DNA from: Candidatus Jordarchaeales archaeon
GTDB lineage: Archaea; Asgardarchaeota; Jordiarchaeia; Jordiarchaeales; Freyrarchaeaceae
NCBI GenBank assembly: GCA_038889235.1
Contig: JAWAHN010000003.1
Coordinates: 53,703 to 117,702 of the forward strand
Direction of reading: 5' to 3'
DNA length: 64,000 nt
Within the stretch, counting starts at the first letter, position 1; each line of letters opens with the position of its first letter. This document shows, in pieces, positions 35,884 through 43,737 of this stretch. The notes below the pieces were generated by a model that ran no database searches, had not been told where the DNA came from, and saw only the letters and a list, made by a program, of their open reading frames with translations. The translations under genes were made by a program, and so were the position numbers.

Positions 35884-36741
35884 TTGTGTGACTTTTGCAG
35901 GAAGCACGCTGAGAAGTACGGCAAATGGTACCTTAACCCGAAAGGCTACTCCGAGGAACTCTTCTACAAGCTAACCATCCTAGACCGAATCCTCAACAGG
36001 AAACCTTTAAGGGAGAGGGTCATGTGGAAGTATTCGGACGCCGCGTGGTACCCCCTCTTCCTATCGAAAACGCTGGACACCGTTGACCTAGCCGCGAAGC
36101 CAATCATAGGCGGGCTAATAAGAGTAATAGGAAACGTTATCGCTGTTAGGGAGCACGCGGGGCAGGTTGTCCCTTTGGAGGACGCCTACAAGATAGTGGA
36201 GCTAAGCGAGGGGCAAGCCCTCTTCCCGTGCATGTGCAAGCGCCTCTTTAAAGGGGATGACGAGTACAAGTGCCTGAACTTCACCCCCGCACCGGAGATA
36301 GCTGAGAAGCATCCTCGAGGGTGGCGGGTTAAGTGGCTCGACAAGGAGGAGGCGAAAGAGAAACTTGAAGAGTTCTCCGAAAAAGGTTATGTTCACGCGG
36401 TCTTCTGGTGGTATGGTTTACCCCAGGTTATATGCATCTGCAACTGTGATGTCAAGTACTGCTACGCGGCCCGCCCCCGCCTGTGGTATGGTATAAGGAA
36501 AGCGTACGTTAAGGCCGAGTACGTTGCCGAGGTCGACCCGGACAGGTGTAGCGGGGACATTCCCAGGTGTGGCGACTGCGTGGCGAGGTGCCAGTTTGGC
36601 GCGATCACGCTTACGAGCGGAGCGGCAAAAATTGACGTTTACAAGTGCTTCGGGTGTGGGCAGTGCAGGTTTGGGTGTGAGGAGAATGCCATAAAGCTCG
36701 TCGATAGGAACGAACACCCGGTGGCTAGGAGGTTGTGGTAG
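35884..36741 (+). CDS. Fe-S protein with C-terminal 2[4Fe-4S] ferredoxin domain
   Basis: A 285-residue protein. The N-terminal 130 residues are unrecognised, begin CDFCRKHAEKYG and contain FPCMCKRLF. A central stretch has VICICNCDVKYCYAARP. The C-terminal part holds two ferredoxin clusters, CSGDIPRCGDCVARCQFG and CFGCGQCRFGCEENA. At least 15 Cys are present. The last Cys of each ferredoxin motif is followed by Gln or Glu instead of the usual Pro. It probably passes electrons, perhaps to a corrinoid or other tetrapyrrole protein; that is inference from the neighbouring chelatase genes. It is divergent from the chelatase motor gene (158 bases) and is followed after one base by a second ferredoxin gene. 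Confidence 0.75.
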   Translation: MCDFCRKHAEKYGKWYLNPKGYSEELFYKLTILDRILNRKPLRERVMWKYSDAAWYPLFLSKTLDTVDLAAKPIIGGLIRVIGNVIAVREHAGQVVPLEDAYKIVELSEGQALFPCMCKRLFKGDDEYKCLNFTPAPEIAEKHPRGWRVKWLDKEEAKEKLEEFSEKGYVHAVFWWYGLPQVICICNCDVKYCYAARPRLWYGIRKAYVKAEYVAEVDPDRCSGDIPRCGDCVARCQFGAITLTSGAAKIDVYKCFGCGQCRFGCEENAIKLVDRNEHPVARRLW

Positions 36742-36742
36742 C

Positions 36743-37006
36743 TTGGTTAAGTTCGTGTACGACGCGGAGAAGTGTATTCTTCCACACGACCCGGAGAAGC
36801 TCCGCCCCACCGTCTGCCTCAAGTGCATTGAAGCGTGTCCCAAGTCGCTCCTAATGTTCAGGCCGCTCAGGGAGGAAGGGGCCGACGGCTCCCCCGTGAG
36901 GTATGAAATATACCTGACTTTTAGGAGCCAGGCGAGCAAGTACTGTCCAGGCTGCCTCAAGTGCGTCGAAGTATGCCCGAAGAAAGCGATACAGATTAAG
37001 AAGTAA
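36743..37006 (+). CDS. Small ferredoxin, two [4Fe-4S] clusters
   Basis: An 87-residue protein with CILPHDPEKLRPTVCLKCIEACP and CPGCLKCVEVCPKKA, enough Cys for two [4Fe-4S] clusters with an unusually long first spacing. It starts at TTG 36743, immediately after the stop of the larger Fe-S gene and behind an internal GGAGG, so the two are an operon. It converges on the CobN-type gene with 13 bases between stops. Probable electron-transfer partner of the larger protein. Confidence 0.8.
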   Translation: MVKFVYDAEKCILPHDPEKLRPTVCLKCIEACPKSLLMFRPLREEGADGSPVRYEIYLTFRSQASKYCPGCLKCVEVCPKKAIQIKK

Positions 37007-37019
37007 GGGTTAGAAGTGT

Positions 37020-40000
37020 TCAGTCTTCTTCAAGCATAGACTCCGTTGCAGCGTACTCGTCCTCCAAGCGTCTAAGTGTTTCCTTGTCAGCCTTCCAGTA
37101 GCCTCTTTTGTTCGCTTCTAGGAGGCGGCTGACCGTCTTCATGAATGCCCACGGGTTTTCTTTCCTCATCTTTTCTCTCCTCTCATCGTTGAGGACTATG
37201 TTCTGCGCGGCGAGGTTCCACATCCAGTCCTCTACACCGCCTAACGTGGCGGCTATCCCGAGCAGGTACTCCACCCTGTCCGCTATCTTGGCCGCCCCTG
37301 TGAACCCTGACTCGAGCATGGAGTCGAGCCACTTCGGGTTCGTCAGCCTGGTTACGACCCCTCTCCTCACAGCTTCCTCCGCCCTCTCCACTTTAACTTT
37401 CTCCCTTGTCGTGTCTGCTACCAAGACCATGGGTTTCTCACCTTTGGCCTCCTCAACAGCCTTGGTCAGCCCGCCTAGGAACTCGTAGTAGTGGTCTAGG
37501 TCTGTTATCTCGTAGTCCACAGTGTCCCTCACCTGTGTGACCACGTCGACTCTTGATAGCAACCTTCTGAACTCGTCTTCAGCCTCCACGCTCCTGTAAC
37601 CGTCGCCGTACGCGTACCTCATGCTGTCAACATAAGCTCTAACAAGGTCCGCTTCGCTTCTCCAAGACGAGGACTCAACCATGCTCGTCATCGACGTGGC
37701 GTACTCGCCTTCAGGTGGGCCGAATATTCTGTAAAGTGGACCGGTCTTCAAGTTCGCCTTAACAAAGTTCTGCTCCTCAGTCTCGTCGAGCGACGCAACT
37801 CTCCTGAAAGCCTGGTCAAGTAGCTCAACAATGTTATAGAACGTATCCCTGAGTATGCCGCAAATGGTGACGACTACATCTATCCTCGGCCTTCCGAGCT
37901 CCTCCACCGGGATTACTTCGATGTCCCTAACGTAAATGCTCTTCCAGACGGGCTTAACCCCTAGCAGTCTGAATACTGCTGCCAGCGTTTCGCCGCCGGT
38001 CTTCATCGTTTCGAAAGCCCATAGGACTACGCTGACTGCTCTAGGCCACCTCCCATGCTTCCTGTAGTAGTTTGCCACGTACTCCTCCGCTATCCTCGAC
38101 CCCCTCTCCCAGGCAGTTTCGGACGGGATGTTCGTCGGGTCAAGCTGGTACGTATTCCTACCAGTCGGGTAAACCTCGGGGCTCCTGACAGGGTCTCCTC
38201 CGGGTCCAGGTTCGACGAACTTCCCCTCTAAGGCATCGAGCACCGCCTCTATCTCCCTTGACGAGTCCACTCTCTCCGCCACCTCCTTCAAGTAAGCTAT
38301 TTCTCCGCTCACATGGGCCGGGGACTTCTCGCCTTCAAGCACGTATCGCTTTATGAGACTGCGCACCTCTCCTTCAACTTTCTCGAGCAGCTCGGCGTAC
38401 GTTTCACCGTTAACCTTCAAGTGGGGCTTTTCCAAGGCTTCGTCATAACTCAACCCTTTAGCCTCCATGAGCACCCTGTGCAGGCTCCTAATCTTCCCCC
38501 TGTCATACCTGGCAACATAGGTTAGGTAGTCCAGCTTCTCCTCTTCTCCCATTCTCTCGCCGAGCACGTGTAGTCCTCTAGGTATAAGACTCCTCTTGTA
38601 CTCCATGAGGGCGTCATACACCTCCTCGACTCCGCCGGTGAAGCCGTACTTTCCAGCCTCCTCCAAAACCTTTCTCTTAGCTTCCTCAGCTCTCTCTCCT
38701 CCGAATTGAGCCGCGTCGAAGTACTGCAGGATGAGCCTCTCAAGCTTGGAGAAGTCGCCGTGCAGCCCACTCGAGGACACGGGCGGCGCCCCATGGTTGA
38801 CTATCACCGCGTAGCTCCTTCTCTTAGCTATCGAGGCCTCCGAGGAGTTTACGATATCGTACACGTAGACGTTCGGCAAGTCGGCTATCATTATGTCGGG
38901 GAAGCATTTACCCGAAAGTCCAACCTCCTTACCTGGGAGAAACTCGAGTGTTCCATGCGTTCCAACGTGGACAACCACGTCCGCGCCGAAGACGTTCCTC
39001 AACCAGTAGTAGAAGGCAAGGTACTGGTGGTGGGGTGGAATATCCCTCCCATGATACTGTTTCCCAGCCTTCTCGTGAACCCCCCTTGAGGGCTGCACTC
39101 CGATGAAGACGTTTCCAAGCAAGACCCCCGGCACGAGAAGGCGGCCCCCGTAAACCATTATGTCTCCTGGAGGCGGCCCCCACCGTTCAAGCACTATTTT
39201 CCTAGCCTCCTCCGGCAGCCTAGAGAACCATTTAACGTAGTCTTCAAGGGGAACATTGGGCAACTTGGCCGCCCTTTCGGGTGTTAGAACCCACTCCCCC
39301 GAGTTTACTGCTCCGCTCTCGAGGAGGAGCCTTTTGAGGTCCTCCCCGCTCTTCAGTTGAGCCCCAACTTTGAAGCCTTTCCTCTCCATAGCTTTGAGTA
39401 GCCGCACGGTGCTCTCCAGAGTGTTGAGGTACGAGGCTTTCCCCAAGTTTTCTTCTCCTGGAGGATAATCGTAGAGCACTATCGCGACTTTCTTATCACT
39501 GTTGGGCTTCGTTCTGAGGCTGATCCACCGGGCGGCTCTACCTGCAATCCTTTCAACCCTGTCCTCTACTGGAACATACTCGTCGACGATGACACCCTTA
39601 AATTTCCCCTTCACGGGCCCTACTAGGGGTATGGGCTCGCACCTTCCATCCAGCTCTGGGAGTATGACCGTTGTCACCGTTTCCACGGGTGGAACCCCGT
39701 CTCTCGACTCCAGCCACTCCTCGACGCTTCTAGACGAAAGGAGTATGCCGTGGAGGAGTGGTACATTTAGGCGTCTGAGGACCTCAAGTGCCTCCCTGTG
39801 GTCTCCGCCTATAGGTCCGCCCGCCAGCCTGAACCATAGCAGGTCGACGACGCACTCGACTACGGGCTTCCCATCCTTGAAGAAGAATCGCTCTAAGCCA
39901 AGGTGATATCTGAGGTCTGAGGAGAATAACGGGACGACGCCCAGCCCCTTCGCCTCGAGCTTCTCAGCCAACATTTTTGCTGCGGGGAGAGTTTGGTCGT

Positions 40001-40709
40001 AGTGGTAGCCGCCATAGTGGTATATGCCGACGAGCCTCCTGTCAGCGTACCTGTACTCTGAAAGGTATTCTTCGAGCGAGCCGTAAATCCTCCCAGTTGA
40101 GAAGTCTTGGATCGCCATGCTCGGCATGGTCACCGGAGGCGCTGGATCCTTCACCTTGACCCCACAGTACTCCTTCAGCAGGAGGAGGAACATGTTATAG
40201 TAGTTTTCCTCGGACGGGTGATCGTAGTACTTTAATGTTAGAGCGTAGTTCCTGGCGTGTCTCATCATTCCGAAGGGGAGTGCCTTTCCAAGCTTCTCGA
40301 ACCTCTCCTGCATCCTCCTGATCTGGGCGTAGTTAACTGTCCCCTTGAAGAACCTCCTTATGAAGGGCTTTTCCCTCATAGAGGAGAACCTTGAAAGAGA
40401 GAAGCTCCCCATACGGGTTAGGTTTATGAGCTCCCTTGACCCGCCGACGAGGCAAACAACGGTGTTTTTCGAGTCTCTTAGAGCCTGCACCGTAAGGGGG
40501 ACGGCTTTGTCTCCTCCTCTCAGATCGAGGAGCACCACGTCAGCCAACCGGAGTGCTTCAACGTACTCCTCGGCTTTCACAGCCCCGCTGTCGACGTCGT
40601 AGGACTTGAAGAACTCGAAGTCGAAGTTTCCAACCTCTTTCCTGACTCTCTCAGCGGCCGACACCAAGCTTGGGCGCAGCTGGTATCCAACCATAACGAT
40701 CCTGGCCAT
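37020..40709 (-). CDS. cobN: CobN/BchH-family metal chelatase large subunit
   Basis: A protein of about 1229 residues, full length for the family. Family landmarks are GIYHYGGYHYDQTLPAAKML, LVGPVKGKFKGVIVDEYVP, VAIVLYDYPPGEENLGKASYLNTLEST, HVGTHGTLEFLPGKEVGLS, WERGSRIAEEYVANYY and MTSMVESSSWRSEADLV. The protein binds the tetrapyrrole and takes the metal: cobalt into hydrogenobyrinate diamide (CobN) or Mg into protoporphyrin (BchH). In an archaeon, cobalt or nickel insertion is more likely. It works with a ChlI/ChlD-like motor such as the one at 33806. ATG 40709 follows GCAGGTG; GTG 40718 is an alternative. No other cob or cbi genes are in the window. Confidence 0.87.
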   Translation of the reverse strand: MARIVMVGYQLRPSLVSAAERVRKEVGNFDFEFFKSYDVDSGAVKAEEYVEALRLADVVLLDLRGGDKAVPLTVQALRDSKNTVVCLVGGSRELINLTRMGSFSLSRFSSMREKPFIRRFFKGTVNYAQIRRMQERFEKLGKALPFGMMRHARNYALTLKYYDHPSEENYYNMFLLLLKEYCGVKVKDPAPPVTMPSMAIQDFSTGRIYGSLEEYLSEYRYADRRLVGIYHYGGYHYDQTLPAAKMLAEKLEAKGLGVVPLFSSDLRYHLGLERFFFKDGKPVVECVVDLLWFRLAGGPIGGDHREALEVLRRLNVPLLHGILLSSRSVEEWLESRDGVPPVETVTTVILPELDGRCEPIPLVGPVKGKFKGVIVDEYVPVEDRVERIAGRAARWISLRTKPNSDKKVAIVLYDYPPGEENLGKASYLNTLESTVRLLKAMERKGFKVGAQLKSGEDLKRLLLESGAVNSGEWVLTPERAAKLPNVPLEDYVKWFSRLPEEARKIVLERWGPPPGDIMVYGGRLLVPGVLLGNVFIGVQPSRGVHEKAGKQYHGRDIPPHHQYLAFYYWLRNVFGADVVVHVGTHGTLEFLPGKEVGLSGKCFPDIMIADLPNVYVYDIVNSSEASIAKRRSYAVIVNHGAPPVSSSGLHGDFSKLERLILQYFDAAQFGGERAEEAKRKVLEEAGKYGFTGGVEEVYDALMEYKRSLIPRGLHVLGERMGEEEKLDYLTYVARYDRGKIRSLHRVLMEAKGLSYDEALEKPHLKVNGETYAELLEKVEGEVRSLIKRYVLEGEKSPAHVSGEIAYLKEVAERVDSSREIEAVLDALEGKFVEPGPGGDPVRSPEVYPTGRNTYQLDPTNIPSETAWERGSRIAEEYVANYYRKHGRWPRAVSVVLWAFETMKTGGETLAAVFRLLGVKPVWKSIYVRDIEVIPVEELGRPRIDVVVTICGILRDTFYNIVELLDQAFRRVASLDETEEQNFVKANLKTGPLYRIFGPPEGEYATSMTSMVESSSWRSEADLVRAYVDSMRYAYGDGYRSVEAEDEFRRLLSRVDVVTQVRDTVDYEITDLDHYYEFLGGLTKAVEEAKGEKPMVLVADTTREKVKVERAEEAVRRGVVTRLTNPKWLDSMLESGFTGAAKIADRVEYLLGIAATLGGVEDWMWNLAAQNIVLNDERREKMRKENPWAFMKTVSRLLEANKRGYWKADKETLRRLEDEYAATESMLEED

Positions 40710-40840
40710 GTCTGACACCTGCGGAACTTTACAACATCTTCGATATTAAATTTTACTAGAAAAGTATTACCAACGTGTAGGATATCGGGGTGCCCGCTAG
40801 AGAAGCCCAGCCCTTTCGACTTAGCTCGCCACGTTCCAGG

Positions 40841-41266
40841 CTACTTTAGCAGCAAAACAGCCCCGTGAAACCTCGTCCCCCTGGTCTTAGCCTCCAGTTT
40901 TTCATCACACGTCAGGAGTTTCCCTCCAACCTTCTCAGCTAAAGCTAAGAAAAGCCCGTCGTAGACGGGGAGGGACAGCTCAAGTCCTATGTTTAGAGCA
41001 TCTTCGTAGAGCTCACGAGAATCCACTTTGATACACGCTTCACTTATAAACCGGACAGCCTCCCTCAGCAGTTTTTTAACCGTTTCAGCGTCGTCTCCGA
41101 AAAACCTTATCCTCTTCCACGCCACGTTCGCCACTTCTGCGACGGCTAGCTCCAACGTGTACAGCACCCCAAATTTGAACACCTCTTTTTCCGCCATCTC
41201 GGAGCACGGGTCGCTGAAGAACAGGGCAGCTATAACGCTGGAGTCGAGAACAGCGACGTCAATCAC
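40841..41266 (-). CDS. vapC: VapC-type PIN-domain toxin (second pair)
   Basis: A 141-residue PIN domain with VAVLDSSVIAALFF, LELAVAEVANVAWKR, LPVYDGLFLALAEK and LLTCDEKLEAK, supplying the four acidic metal ligands. Its ATG overlaps the stop of the antitoxin gene by four bases. The predicted activity is Mg2+-dependent RNA cleavage. It is the first of a run of toxin-antitoxin-like genes that continues to 42.5 kb. Confidence 0.87.
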   Translation of the reverse strand: MIDVAVLDSSVIAALFFSDPCSEMAEKEVFKFGVLYTLELAVAEVANVAWKRIRFFGDDAETVKKLLREAVRFISEACIKVDSRELYEDALNIGLELSLPVYDGLFLALAEKVGGKLLTCDEKLEAKTRGTRFHGAVLLLK

Positions 41267-41487
41267 CGGGACCTATCCTCCCTTATCAACTCAGCTGAGC
41301 CAACTCTCTTGGTCCTATCTCTGAGCGGTTTCACTCCTTCAACCAGTAATCTCGCCTTCTCGGCTCTAACCCTACACTCTATGAACGATCTAACCTCTTC
41401 CTGCCAGTTTACGGGAAGCTTCTTCATGTCCTCCTTAAGCTTCTTCGGAATTCTAACACTAAAAGTTTCGGAGCCCAAAAACGACAC
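41263..41487 (-). CDS. vapB: VapB-type antitoxin (second pair)
   Basis: A 74-residue protein with FSVRIPKKLKEDMKKLPVNW, then EEVRSFIECRVRAEKARLL. It is homologous to the antitoxin at 21018. It starts at GTG or TTG near 41487 and ends in the four-base overlap with the toxin gene. It is expected to bind DNA through its N-terminus and the toxin through the charged tail. Confidence 0.8.
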   Translation of the reverse strand: MSFLGSETFSVRIPKKLKEDMKKLPVNWQEEVRSFIECRVRAEKARLLVEGVKPLRDRTKRVGSAELIREDRSR

Positions 41488-41520
41488 CGCAAAACAAGTA
41501 TGTAAACAAAAATATAAACT

Positions 41521-41946
41521 TTATTCGAACACCTGACTAATTAATTTGCTGACGATTTTGTAAACATACTCGGCTTTTCGAACGGCGTCCTCAGCATCCT
41601 CCCGGTAGTAAAGTTCATCGGGTGGCACCCCGGTCTCTTCGTCGCCATACATAGAGGGTTCCCTCTCTCTACGAAGAATCCTAGAGTACCTCGAGAGGAC
41701 TCCTATCTCCGCCTGGAACCACTCTGGAAACCTGGAAGACTCCCTTCTCAGTACAGGGCCAACGTCATGCCACTTCGGCGGCTCAACGCCGACAAACCTT
41801 AACGCCGCTTTCAAGAGGAGCTCCACAGCCTCCTGGCACTGCCTCACAACGTACGGGTAGTTCCCCCTTTCAAGTGTCTCTTTCGCGTGGTGTATCCTCT
41901 CCTCCGCCTGCCTGAGGTACGACTTAGCCATCGAAGTGTTCTTCAT
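41521..41946 (-). CDS. HEPN-domain protein (putative HepT-like toxin)
   Basis: A helical protein of about 141 residues. The segment AKSYLRQAEERIHHAKETL followed by YPYVVRQCQEAVELLLKAAL is the classical HEPN start, and VEPPKWHDVGPVL is the conserved turn. An RYSRILRRER stretch follows, but a clear Rx4-6H RNase motif is not obvious. Its ATG overlaps the stop of the nucleotidyltransferase gene by four bases (ATGA). HEPN/MNT pairs are abundant archaeal toxin-antitoxin modules; in one studied type the MNT partner adds AMP to the HEPN toxin. Confidence 0.82.
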   Translation of the reverse strand: MKNTSMAKSYLRQAEERIHHAKETLERGNYPYVVRQCQEAVELLLKAALRFVGVEPPKWHDVGPVLRRESSRFPEWFQAEIGVLSRYSRILRREREPSMYGDEETGVPPDELYYREDAEDAVRKAEYVYKIVSKLISQVFE

Positions 41947-42482
41947 ATCTCTATCACGTCCCCGAACTTGTAATCCTTTTTGAGCCTCCAATACCAAGCT
42001 TTCCCGAGCCTAACCCTCTCAGCTCCAAGCTCCTGCAACCTCTCTCTCAACCTCCTTAGAATCCCATCGAAAAACCCATCCCTGTCAAAGAGTACGACCG
42101 CATCTTCAACCATGTCTAAATATAAGGGAGAAAAAACGCGTGCCTCCTCCGGCGTCTTAATAATGGGAGAAAACTCCACGTGGTAACCCATTTCCTCAAG
42201 CTCATCCAACTTCTCACCAAGTTTTTCCTCAACCTCCATAAATAACTCCTGCCTTCTAAAAGCACTCTTAGGCGCCCCCCTGAGAACTATAAGCAGGTCC
42301 ACGTCACTATCCTTCCTAGCCTCCCCTCTCGCAACAGAGCCGTAAACAACAACAGACACGAGGTCCTCCCCAAATTTTTCAAGCAGCCTCTCAACAAGCG
42401 ACGAAAGCAACTTTTCATAAGGCCACCTCAACCTCCACGCACACAACCCCGCCCCCCAAATTTCTCCGATACCACTCTCCAC
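41943..42482 (-). CDS. MNT-type nucleotidyltransferase (putative MntA-like antitoxin)
   Basis: A protein of up to 179 residues with VVVYGSVARGEARKDSDVDLLIVL, fitting the GSx10DxD pattern of MNT antitoxins. FSPIIKTPEEAR and LYLDMVEDAVVLFD follow, the latter with a later acidic residue. It is co-transcribed with the HEPN gene. The annotated GTG at 42482 is doubtful: similarity begins at KLLSSLVERLLEKFGEDL, so TTG codons near 42430 or 42412 may be the real start. It is predicted to neutralise the HEPN partner by nucleotide transfer. Confidence 0.8.
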   Translation of the reverse strand: MESGIGEIWGAGLCAWRLRWPYEKLLSSLVERLLEKFGEDLVSVVVYGSVARGEARKDSDVDLLIVLRGAPKSAFRRQELFMEVEEKLGEKLDELEEMGYHVEFSPIIKTPEEARVFSPLYLDMVEDAVVLFDRDGFFDGILRRLRERLQELGAERVRLGKAWYWRLKKDYKFGDVIEI

Positions 42483-42751
42483 ACCACATCACCCTAAACC
42501 ACTCACCAACAAATGAAAAGCAAGAATTTAAATTAAATCTTTTTAAATTCCTCAACAATTAAACCAAGAAAGCTCCTTCTAACGTCTCCATCTAAAACCT
42601 CTTTTTTACGTCAAACCAAAAACAAGTAATCAGAAACAAAACATTGGAAGCAAAAGTCCCACAATGGGGGTTGAAAAGTGTTGAATCACTCAAAACAATG
42701 TTGCAAAGCGCGTACTCAGGCCGTGCCCCACTATTGTTACGTTACGCTCAT
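42483..42751. other. A/T-rich spacer, no gene seen
   Basis: This is the upstream region of the MNT-HEPN pair, with several A/T-rich runs (TTTAAATT, TTTTTAAATT near 42527-42548) that could hold its TATA box. No coding frame of note. Confidence 0.4.
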
Positions 42752-42961
42752 TCATCCCGCACTAAGCTTAAAGGTACTTCCCAGAAGCCTGATCGTTGAA
42801 TCCACTTTCTTCCTCAACTCTATCCTGGCTGCCCTTATAGCCTCTCTGACGGATAACTTGTGTTTCGAAACCTCCGCCGCGATGCAGTTAGCCAACTCAC
42901 TCTCAACAACCTCCTTTCCACTAGAGTAGTTTATCACCATACTGATGAACTTGTCTCTCAT
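42752..42961 (-). CDS. Possible small helical protein
   Basis: A 69-codon frame from ATG 42961. KHKLSVREAIRAARIELRKK is a regular amphipathic helix with plausible archaeal codon use, but there is no strong ribosome site and no recognised family. It may be a real small gene or the 5' remains of the decayed ATPase region that begins upstream at 43475. Low confidence. Confidence 0.3.
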   Translation of the reverse strand: MRDKFISMVINYSSGKEVVESELANCIAAEVSKHKLSVREAIRAARIELRKKVDSTIRLLGSTFKLSAG

Positions 42962-43104
42962 AACTCCCTAAAGTGGAAGACTAGGAACCCATCGGTAATC
43001 TCTCGGCAAACCTTTCGATGCCTTGCACGCTACGATAACCGAGCACAACCTCCCCCCTTTTTTGCAAATCCTATCCGTTTGCTTTCCATTAATGTAAACA
43101 GGGA

Positions 43105-43475
43105 GGCTCAGGACCCCTTCGGGTCGTCTATCTTATCGATCTCGCCTACCAATAAGAACCTTTTCCCCTTCTCAAAAGTTTCCTCGTCCCAGCATTACTA
43201 ATCGTCCCACTTTGCAAGCCCAGCGCCCAGAGTCCTCTTAACCCAATCAAGAAAACGACTTAGCTATCCTAGGCAGGCCAACGAGCAACACGTTGAACGG
43301 CTCACCGGGCAACACTCCTCTTCACGAACGCCTTCAAGCTGTCGAGCCCCCTTCTACCACGTCAAACAAGCCCTCTGGCACGTTGCCTTCCAAACGGCAC
43401 GCTATAGAATAGGTGAACGTCTCGATAGCGCCAGCCCCTGCCGACGAGACCCCAATACTTACACCCGTGACTAAG
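43105..43475 (-). pseudogene. Decayed AAA+ (MoxR/MCM-like) ATPase
   Basis: On the minus strand the fragments read in order LEGNVPEGLFDVVEGG, LDSLKAFVKRSVAR, EPFNVLLVGLPRIAKSF, RFLDWVKRTLGAGLAKWDD and ETFEKGKRFLLVGEIDKIDD. They switch frame at least three times and include stops. VLLVGLPRIAKS corresponds to a Walker A strand of archaeal AAA+ proteins (VLLVGxPxxAKS). RFLLVGEIDKIDD corresponds to Walker B (LLxDEIDKI). The sensor and lid parts are missing. This is a dead gene inside a toxin-antitoxin-rich island. Confidence 0.65.
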
Positions 43476-43737
43476 AACTATTAACTTGAAGGGGGGCTTC
43501 GTGGCGGTTTCTACTTGTTCTTTGAAGGTCTATTGACGACTTAAACAGCCGCCACATACCCCCTAGTTAGTAACGCCTTGTTTGAAATAAGTGATAATAT
43601 ACTATGAATCGGAAGTTGCTGTTGCTCTGGGTTAAAGCGTAGTCGGTGGGTTGCATGGAGTGAGTCGTGGGGAGTGTTCGTGTAGTTGACTGGGAAACTG
43701 GTTGCTCCGCGCCGGATCCAAGGATGTTGTATGGCTT

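Noticed and set aside
31086-40709. Possibility that the chelatase locus makes chlorophyll
   Set aside because: No bch genes other than chelatase-like and V4R-like ones are present, and the large subunit fits CobN at least as well; an archaeal cobalt or related metal role is likelier.
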